The position numbers were made by a program, and so were the translations under genes. 64,000 nucleotides of DNA from Pseudoneurospora amorphoporcata (lineage: Eukaryota > Ascomycota > Sordariomycetes > Sordariales > Sordariaceae). Below are positions 56,307 through 64,000 of this stretch, piece by piece (the first letter of the stretch is position 1; each line of letters begins with the position of its first letter). The notes under the pieces are model-generated. The model was given only the letters and a program-made list of their open reading frames with translations, was not told the DNA's origin and made no database searches. The DNA is taken from NCBI GenBank assembly GCA_033297205.1, contig MU859183.1, positions 36,992-100,991 of the forward strand. The letters run 5' to 3'.

Positions 56307-59300
56307 GGTTGCGGAACGTGGAAATTATCTGCTTCGCTTGTTTGTAGCAGGCGGTAGGATTGACGAACGGGGCCGACAAAAAGCAGGCGAGGCTTAAGTG
56401 GAAAATGCAGACCGGAAGCGCAGGTCGGGGATGCGGGCGACGGGGTGGCAGCTCCGGGAAGAGGCAGCAGAGGACAGCCAGGTCAGGTCAAAGTGACGAG
56501 AAAGCTGACCGAGAGCTGAGATATTGCAAAGCTCGAATTGCTAAAAGCCGAGCAGTTGTAAATGAAGGACGGTTGCCGGCTTATGACTGAAAGCTCCGAA
56601 GGTTACCAGCAAAGAGTTTCGACGTGGGTCCCTTCCCAACTCTTGAATCGCAAGATGGATGGATGGATTATCCGTGGGCCTCGAGCAGCCAAGCTAGGGG
56701 TATAATGCGAGACGCCGCTTTGCTGGTTCTTGTCTGTTTGTATCAGTGTTGGGTTAGAATGGCCAGAAGGAGAAAACGACGGATTTAACTTTTTTGGATT
56801 TTATTTTCGGCAAGCTGACATTGGGGAGATGCGGTTGAGGCAAACGTAGGTACCTTAGGTAGGTTGAGGTGGCATACAGAGCTGCGCGGGGGTGTTTGAA
56901 GGAAGGAAGGAGGGGGGGGGGCAGGAACGCGAACGAGGAGGGCGAGAATTGGCTACCCTTGCCATTGGCTTGAGTGAGGAAAGATACAAGGCAACGATGG
57001 CGGACGAACCTAATGAGTGAGCGGAGCGGAAGTTGGCAGCTGGAAGCTGAGGTTCAACTTGTAAAGAGCTCAGGGAAGGAAGGTTAAGCGAGTTGGAGAT
57101 GGCCTCGGATCCGAGTCGTCGATGAAAGAGGGTTCAGGTTGACGCCACTGGCAAAAATGCGGGCGGCGGCCGGGTCGAGCTACGATTCTAGGTTCAGTGC
57201 CGGCAAGAGTGCACGAGAGCTGCGGCCGGGGCAGGCAGGACAACAACAGCAGCAATGAGAGTGCAAGCCCGAGCACCTCCAAAATCCAGTCCGATGGATT
57301 CGCCCCGAATTGAAGTCCAGGCGATGATGCCAAAATTTAACTCCCCGTTCCCCGCCAGGAAAATTTTAGTCCGCTTCTTCGAGTTGGATTGGCCCAAGCT
57401 GGGGTGTTGGTGGGGCATTTCTCGGCGTGGGGACCAAATGGCTCGTGCACTCTAGACAATTCCGCCCCGTTCCCGCGACTTGTGCCTGTCCAATCTCCTT
57501 GTGCAAATTCCCAAAAGACTCGATCCCGTCTCTGAACCGTTGCAACAATTGCATGTGTCATTGCCCCTCCATAGAAATCCCAGGACTTCTTTTCTTGAAG
57601 GACGGATTATGTTCATCGACATCGCCCACACCTTTCCTGTCGTTCAATGCTCACCTTCCCCTTGGTACCAGGCAACCAATCGGTAAGCCTCTGATTCCCT
57701 CTAGATATTCGCAGACATTCCATGAGCTTCCAGCTTCTGCGGCCGGGGCAGCTCCATCTGTTCCACACCAAGTCCACCCTCACCACACTCTTCGGTACGT
57801 ACACATTTGGGTGAGAGTGTCCAGGTACTGCGCACAACCGCGCAAGTACCCGGGCGATCAGCGATAGAGAACGCGACAAACCTCAAATCGCGTCCCATGG
57901 GTGATCCAAACATGACTGTCTCAAGCTTACTTACATGGATTCTGGAGGATTGCCCTCGGTACGGGGATATGATTGAGTCCGACCACGTGTAGCACAGCCG
58001 TGCCCCTGTTGACATGAATGGAACACTCGGCTCCCCAAGTCCAACCCCGGCTCCGGACCTGGTCATTTAAATGGAACCCCGCGCACCGCGCCGAGTTATG
58101 TACCACCCTATGTACCCGGTAGACCCGGTTCTCAGCCCTACGCGCGACCACTTTTAACAAGCTCGCGATCCCGCGCTTCCCTCACCTCACCAGTCACCAC
58201 GGGTGCTCTCAATCACTTCCTTAGCAAAGCATAGCTTGACTCTCTTAGCTGTCCTCTAGGTCCACGCCTCATGTTTCTAATCCGTATGTCAACATCCAAC
58301 CGACACCTGGTTCGTTTACCTCCGCCATGTCGTCAGAGCCAACCATGGTTTGAATGGTGGAGAACAGCTTCTTCCCCGGACGGTGCCTGGAACAACAGTA
58401 TCCGCTCCCAACAGCAGGGGAGACCTTACATGGATGACTTACACCCATCGCTTTCTGTGTCCCTTTTCTCTCGTTGGACACATTTTGATATGTTAAACAG
58501 TCCGCAGAACCTTTACGATATCAACTTTGGCTAGAACCAAAGACCGACAAGACACGCTTTATGGTCCTCTTACATATCAAGGACCCTCTTATTCCGATTC
58601 AAGGTTCTGGAAGCGCTGCTATCTTCTGGACCCTTTTTTGCCCACTCCAATCAAAACATGTCTAAACACAACGTGCCTGGGCGCACATCACGTTGGTTGC
58701 TCTGCATGCGCAGGTACGATCCGTCGATGAATGGATTCATGTCACATGCTGCCCCTAGGAATGTCGGAATGATGTATAACCCATGTAGGTTTATTACTTA
58801 CGAGCTACGCCCAGCTTAAACTCTTTGTCAACTTCACAATTTAGCCGATTCCAGCAAAGTATCACGGCGTAGAAATCATTTCTGCCGGACCTTGAGATTC
58901 CTCGCTCGAACCATTCCACAAACAAAAACCAGGCAGGTGTCAGCATCTACACAGTACAAGGTTTGACGCTCAGGCTCTTGCTCACATTAAATGCACCTGC
59001 GAGGCCTCAATCATGACGGTTTTGAGAATTTCAGACGACTTGGATACACAATTACTAGAGTTCTCTACAGTCTTGAACACCAAAAAAAAAGGTGCAAGAC
59101 CAAGAGGTGACATTTTTCTCTTCAGTCTATATCTTGGCGTTGCCTTGCGCCTGATTTTCGGCGACTGTCTGTAAATGATGGTAAAGTATCATCGTTATTT
59201 TCTTGTTGTGACGAATCTTACAATAGTTACCGAAGATCCGTTGAGTCGTCTGGCCTAGAAACGTGACTGATGGACCCACTACTTGCAGGCTCTAGGAGAT

Positions 59301-59709
59301 TGCACTTTTCATCACCATGCCGTGATTATGAAAGACGGCACAGATAAGTCGAGATAATTTGCATTCGCATCATCCACCACATCTCATTAACATCTCGCTA
59401 TTTCATACCAATCTTCCCATCAAAACATAACTCTGAGCGCGCAACCCACGGTTGCTGCTTCTAACTAGCTTTTAATGCAGATATTATCCAAGAACGCCAT
59501 GCAAGTAAGTATGCGACCTCTAGCAGGGATGATCGCTCTATAGTATCGGTATCATGGGAAATTCAAAAGCCCAAAAACTCCGGCAAGAAAATGCAACGCT
59601 CTCCCCTGTTTTTGATGTCTCTTTTCTCTTCCTTCCTCTCCAACACTTAATCCAACTCTTTGCTTGCTTTCCAAAAACAACCTCCCCAAGATATTCCATT
59701 TGGGTGTAT
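56307..59709. other. 3.4-kb gene-free stretch
   Basis: This includes the upstream region of the BTB gene and the 3' flank of the DHA1 transporter. A GTAGGTACCTTAGGTAGG word lies at 56846-56863, and a G9 run lies near 56920. Open frames up to 146 codons show no family resemblance. Confidence 0.55.
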
Positions 59710-61393
59710 TTAGTTGGCCTTGCTGAAGCGGCTCTTCTTCCTCAACCTCTCGCCATAAATGTAGAAAACGAAGGGAATAGGCACCAACAGCAAGGCAATG
59801 AAGCCCAAAAGCGAGTTACCCCAGCCGAACTGGAGCTTGCTCTCGTACAGGTCAAGGGCACCAAGCGGGAGGAGGGCGCCCAAGAGCGAACGGAGGACGG
59901 CAAGCGCAGCGGTGACACTGGCGGCATGCGTCAGGAAAGCCTCGAGCAGGTACGACTGGACAGACATCATGATGCCCATGAGGGCGCCGCAGAAGATCAT
60001 AACACCGAGCATGGGCACGATCCAGTGGACGTGCTCCTGGACGGTCCAGCCGTAGATGAAGAGGCCGGCGCAGATGAGAAGGCCGCAGGGGATGGTGAAA
60101 TAAGGGAGCAGGCGGACCTCAGGGCGGTGGACGAGGCCCTTGGTGGTGCGGTCCTTGACGATCTTGTCGGACAAGAAGCCGGAGACGCCGACGCCGATGA
60201 GCATGCCGATGCCGGTGGGCAAGTAGGCGAGACCGATGGTGTCCACGCCGAAGCCGTAGTGCCCAGAGTACACAAAGGTGAAGGTGGTGAACATCATGTA
60301 CAGAATGCCGTAGGTGATGGCGACGTAGAACGACATGAGGGTGATGGTAGGCTCGAAGATGAGCAGCTTCATGGGGCGGGCGATGGCGACCTTGAAGGTC
60401 TCGGCGACCGACTTGTTGCTGGCCAGCTTGGAGCGCAGATTGGGGTTGCCGGTCTCCTTCCTAAGGCGAGTAGCCTTGCGCTCGAGGAGGACGGGCGCGT
60501 AGGTCTCGCGCAAGCAGAAGAAAGCGAAAGGGACAAGGCAGCCGCCGACGATGACGATCAGCCAGAAGACCCAGCGCCAGCCGGCCGCCTTGATGAGGTA
60601 GCCACCAGCGATGGGACCGATGCAAGGGCCGAGAAGGGGGCCGAGAGCCCAGGCCGACATGGCCCTACCGCGGTTCTCCATCGTCATGCAGTCGGCGATG
60701 GAGCCGGAGCCGATGGTGATGGGCACGGATCCGGCGAGACCCATGAGGAAACGGAAAGCGAGGAGCATGCCCGTGTTCGTGCTGAGGGCAGTGCCGACGG
60801 TGAAGATGGTGAAGAGGAGGTTGCCGACGTTGTACAGGGGCGCACGGCCGTACATCTCACTGAGCGGGGCGACCAGGAGGGGACCGAAGGCGAAGCCGAG
60901 AATGTAGATGGATACTAGGAAGGTGGCCGTGGTGGAAGATGTCTCATGGAATTCCGTCAAGATCTCCTTGATACCGGGGGCGAACATGGATGAGCCCAGG
61001 GGACTAGGATAGGGGGCATGTTAGTTTTGGGTCGTGGGGTCCACTGGGTAAGGGTTGAGAGGGGAAAAGGGGGACTCACGTAATGATGGTAAGGATGGAA
61101 AGAACAGCAACGTTGAGCCACTTCTTCTTTTCGGGCCAGTTCATGGGGTTCTCCGGGTCCTCGGGTCCGTCCCAGTCGACGATGTTGGGGTCCTGCTCAG
61201 TCTCCTCCGAAATGACCTTCTCCTTATCTCCGGTGACTCCATCGCTGCCGGCTGATACACCCCGTTCCGAAGGAGCCTGGATCGTTGCGCCGTCGAGATC
61301 TGATTGTTGACCCTTTTCCGCGTCAAAGTCGAGCGGCTTCTCCTTGTCGAATGTGCCGGAATCCCGTGGTGTTTGTGCCTTTAAGTCCGCCAT
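59710..61393 (-). CDS. MFS exporter, DHA1 (drug/polyamine:H+ antiporter) family
   Basis: Plasma-membrane proton antiporter of the TPO1/FLR1 type that exports polyamines, fungicides or toxic metabolites. Exons are 61393-61080 and 61003-59710 (76-nt intron), giving 535 residues. A cytosolic acidic N-tail of about 85 residues ends in the family hallmark DWDGPEDPENPMNWP, followed by twelve spans. Visible motifs are motif A (PLSEMYGRAPLY) between spans 2 and 3, GRAMSAWALGPLLGPCIGPIAGGYL (antiporter motif C), and WRWVFWL at the end of span 6. The C-tail ends KKSRFSKAN. The substrate is unknown; the NPMNWP element favours the polyamine/benomyl branch. Confidence 0.92.
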
Positions 61394-64000
61394 ATTGTTG
61401 TCTAATGTCCTGAACCTGAACTGGCATAGTCTGAATACCAGGGGTTTGGCTGACGGGGGGAAGCCTGAAGGGGATGGCTGTTGTTGTAAGTCGGTTGACT
61501 GGATTGGGGAATATCAGAAGGAGGGGACAAGATTTCCGAGAAGAGGATCAGCGAAGGTTTTGTATTTCTTGGGACCGCTGGGGATGGGGGCCCATCGGTA
61601 AACATTAAGCCTCAACACCCGAGGCATCTGCACAAATCCCTTTCATTAAAGCCAACAAGCCCGAGACCCCGTTCAGGTTGGTGATGAGCACCGGGGACCG
61701 GGGGCCGGGGTTGGGGAGCTGGATGGGCCGATGGGGGGAATGATGGGGGCCATGAGGCCTTTGGAGCCCTCCCCCCAGACTTGCAGTTACAGCGAGGAGA
61801 ATCGGCCGCCGGCCCATCTTTTGCTTGCCGACCGGCTTGTCATCAATACGGCCCGGATACGGTTGGCTTAATTCTGACCGAATCCGAGGTCTATGCTCTT
61901 CCCCCAATCATTTGGCTTTGAAGACAAAAGAGTGGCACCCAGCCGGGGGCGCCACTCGGCCATGTCAAGTCATGGCCAACCTCTGGTTCAATTGCAGATC
62001 TTTTTGAGCAAGTTAGTCATTCCCGTGCCTTTTGTCTCGGTGATGGAGGCGGTAGAAGAAGTCCGATAGAATTGTTCTTCTCTTTTCCCCATTTTCCTTG
62101 CCGACCAGGTCGGAGTATCTCTCTGTCAGGAGAAAAGAAAGGGAATCAGACGAAAGTGATATGGATGGAACCAAACACCAACGAGCCGTGTAAATTACTG
62201 CCAGATGCATGATCAAAAGCAAGGAAAAGAAAGCTTGTTCCTTGTGCCGGTTTTCCGATTGACCGAACAAAAGGGTGCCGCTGTTATCCATCAACGCCAT
62301 CTGGGGAAGTGGACAACGGATGTCGAAGATCCCGGGGGCGCGCCTAATCCACAGGATTTAAGCTTATGAATGGCACACATCCGCTGTGCACAACTTTTGT
62401 GCAATAAGATCCACCGACTGCCGGAACCCGCCCACCTTTCCGTCCAGCCAACCCCTGCCCGGGCGGCTCCTTAACCCCGAACCCTCGCCCGCTTTGTGCC
62501 CCTTTTGCAAAAAAATTTCTATTTCATGGCTCCAACTGTTCCTCCCGTCCTGGGCGGCGCTGGGCGGGCTCTTGCACAACTTGAGACACCTAGCCAGACG
62601 GAGACCGAATGAATGGCAATGACGACGGAACTGATGAAAACACTGCCTCTTTTTGCATCATGCGGCTATGCCTCACTCACTGGACATTTCTTAGGGTTTC
62701 TTTCCCAGTTCCCACTCAGTTCCATTTTAGATCCAAAATGAGCGCCTCCCTCCCACGAGGAGTCCAGTCCAAGCACGCGTCCCCCCCTGCCTTGCTATAC
62801 TTCGCTGCCCCCAGAAGCTCCAGCCAAAAGGACCCAAGTGGACACCACCAATCTCGCCAAAATTGCAATGGTGAGTTTCTGGCGGAAATACAGGGGCTTT
62901 TAGAGTTTAGCATCCATGCACAACTGGATCTCATTCTGGGATTTGCTCCCTGTTGTGTTCTGGAAAGCACAGAACAGAACGGGGATGGTTACGAAGAAAG
63001 CCTGCCAATGATAGTTCACAGTCCAAACCGGTCTAGGTGAAGCGGAACTTGCCATTTTCCTTCGCAGCGTGCTACCCGTGCCACGAAACCCACGAAGGGA
63101 AGTGGGCGGCGTGGCACGGGAACACTAGATAGCGGTGATGCATTGGTCGCAGCGGCGGTCTGTTCAGTTCAGTCCAGATGTCCAGATTTACTGCTTGGCC
63201 TTTCCATTTTCCCCTTTTCGGTGTTTTCCCTGGGTGACTGGGACAAGTGCTATAAAACCCGAAACTGTTTGTCCTCGATATGTGTTGTTCCAGATTATCG
63301 GATTTTCCAGCATCGATCAGGATGCAGCCGCGGGCGGGCATTCCCGTCCTGGGCGTTTTCTGGGCATATGACATAATTGTACATTCCCTTTTTGTGATGT
63401 GTTGTGCACGAGCGGGATTGGGTGATTGACATTTCGAGTTGGGGATGCCGTGCCGTGAGTTGGCCTTCTCTGGGTGAGGTGTGGTTTCGCCAAGCAGTTC
63501 AAGAAAATGGCATCATTTTCATGTCAGTCTTGTCTGAGGGCCTGGTGCCATGTGCCAACCTGCTGAGCCATCCCGCTGAATCATTCCGTTACCGGGTTAA
63601 TCAATTGACAATGAATACAAAGATTGAATGAATTGATCTGATCAACTTTCGACCTTGGTACGATTGCATTCGAGATCTTAGCCACCAACTTCCATATCTC
63701 CTCGTTCAATACTGTAATACGCGGATTGGTGGTATGGTCTGGTCCGTACATCGTATTTATCACCGACTGCCATGCTAAGATTATTCCCGTCGCTGATTGG
63801 TCAGATTTTATGAGCGCCTTGGGCGGTTCGAGACTCTCACCCATTCCCACGAGCCGGGGGGGACCGAGCGTCGTTCTGGATCCACCGGGGGGGGGGGGGG
63901 GGGGGGGGGGCCCCCCCCCCCCCCCCGCCCCCCCCCCCACCCCCACCCCGGGTTTGGGCCCCCCGCGCCCCCAACCACCCCAACAGCGCGCCGGGGCGGG
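61394..64000. other. Right flank, no gene supported
   Basis: The 2.6 kb upstream of the DHA1 gene contain its promoter and no other gene that I can support. The last 115 bases are G/C homopolymer and near-homopolymer (G24 at 63887-63910, then C-rich), probably poor sequence at a contig end. Confidence 0.55.
63887..64000. repeat. Terminal G/C homopolymer, probable assembly artefact
   Basis: Twenty-four G are directly followed by sixteen C and then C-rich, nearly single-letter sequence to the end of the window. This resembles low-quality dark-cycle or contig-end sequence and also the C33 tract next to the N gap at 33.9 kb. Confidence 0.75.

Noticed and set aside
59554..60918. 454-codon plus-strand frame over the DHA1 gene
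   Set aside because: It is exactly antisense to the transporter exon, is Gly/Glu/Asp/His-rich as expected from a GC-biased shadow frame, and has no domain.
1..64000. CRISPR array, LTR retrotransposon, rRNA or 5S gene
   Set aside because: I looked for regular spacer arrays, reverse-transcriptase or integrase motifs, long direct terminal repeats and the 5S pattern and saw none; CRISPR is not expected in a fungal nucleus.

Overview
The window is nuclear DNA of a filamentous ascomycete, most likely of the order Sordariales (Neurospora/Sordaria type). The evidence is short spliceosomal introns (54-105 nt, GTANGT donors, YAG acceptors), roughly 50% GC coding sequence with C-ending codons, dispersed intron-bearing tRNA genes, and the order PDR transporter - UBC6 - SAM50 - TRF4-type polymerase. 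From memory, the transporter/SAM50 neighbourhood resembles that of Neurospora crassa cdr4 and tob55. I ran no search, so the genus is inference.

Layout. 1-4631: gene-free left flank and pyrimidine-rich leader. 4632-9428 (+): full-length PDR/ABC-G drug transporter with three exons. 10697-11625 (-): UBC6, the tail-anchored ubiquitin E2 of ER-associated degradation. It is head-to-head with SAM50 (12308-14106, +), the mitochondrial outer-membrane beta-barrel insertase. 14489-15205: intron-bearing tRNA-Tyr and tRNA-Met, followed by a polypyrimidine satellite and a T58 tract. 16821-19205 (-): TRF4/Cid14-type non-canonical poly(A) polymerase. 20405-21813 (+): ARP6. The shared TRF4/ARP6 upstream region carries a 620-bp TA-flanked inverted-repeat (MITE-like) element. 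22479-23570 (-): malate/L-lactate (Ldh_2) dehydrogenase. 25396-27184 (+): MFS sugar porter. 27295-27585: tRNA-Ser(AGA) and tRNA-Arg(ACG). 31735-33139 (+): secreted glutamic peptidase (eqolisin). 33698-33793 (-): tRNA-Ile(AAT), next to an assembly gap. 34149-34748 (-): small secreted six-cysteine protein. 35829-39461 (-): large, mostly disordered protein. 39462-47218: 7.8-kb gene-free stretch with a repeat cluster near 43.5 kb. 47219-49753 (+): GH3 beta-glucosidase. 50162-52292 (-): TMEM135-like membrane protein. 54063-56306 (-): BTB-domain protein. 59710-61393 (-): DHA1-type MFS drug/polyamine exporter. The right edge is G/C homopolymer of doubtful quality.

The genes are mostly independent housekeeping and accessory functions, not a gene cluster. 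Loose themes are drug efflux (ABC-G at the left, DHA1 at the right), organelle membrane biology (UBC6, SAM50, TMEM135-like), nuclear RNA and chromatin work (TRF4, ARP6) and extracellular nutrition (sugar porter, eqolisin, GH3). I found no CRISPR array, no intact transposase, no rRNA gene and no convincing new multi-gene system. The least explained structures are the MITE-like element at 19.5-20.1 kb and the palindromic repeat cluster at 43.46-43.83 kb.
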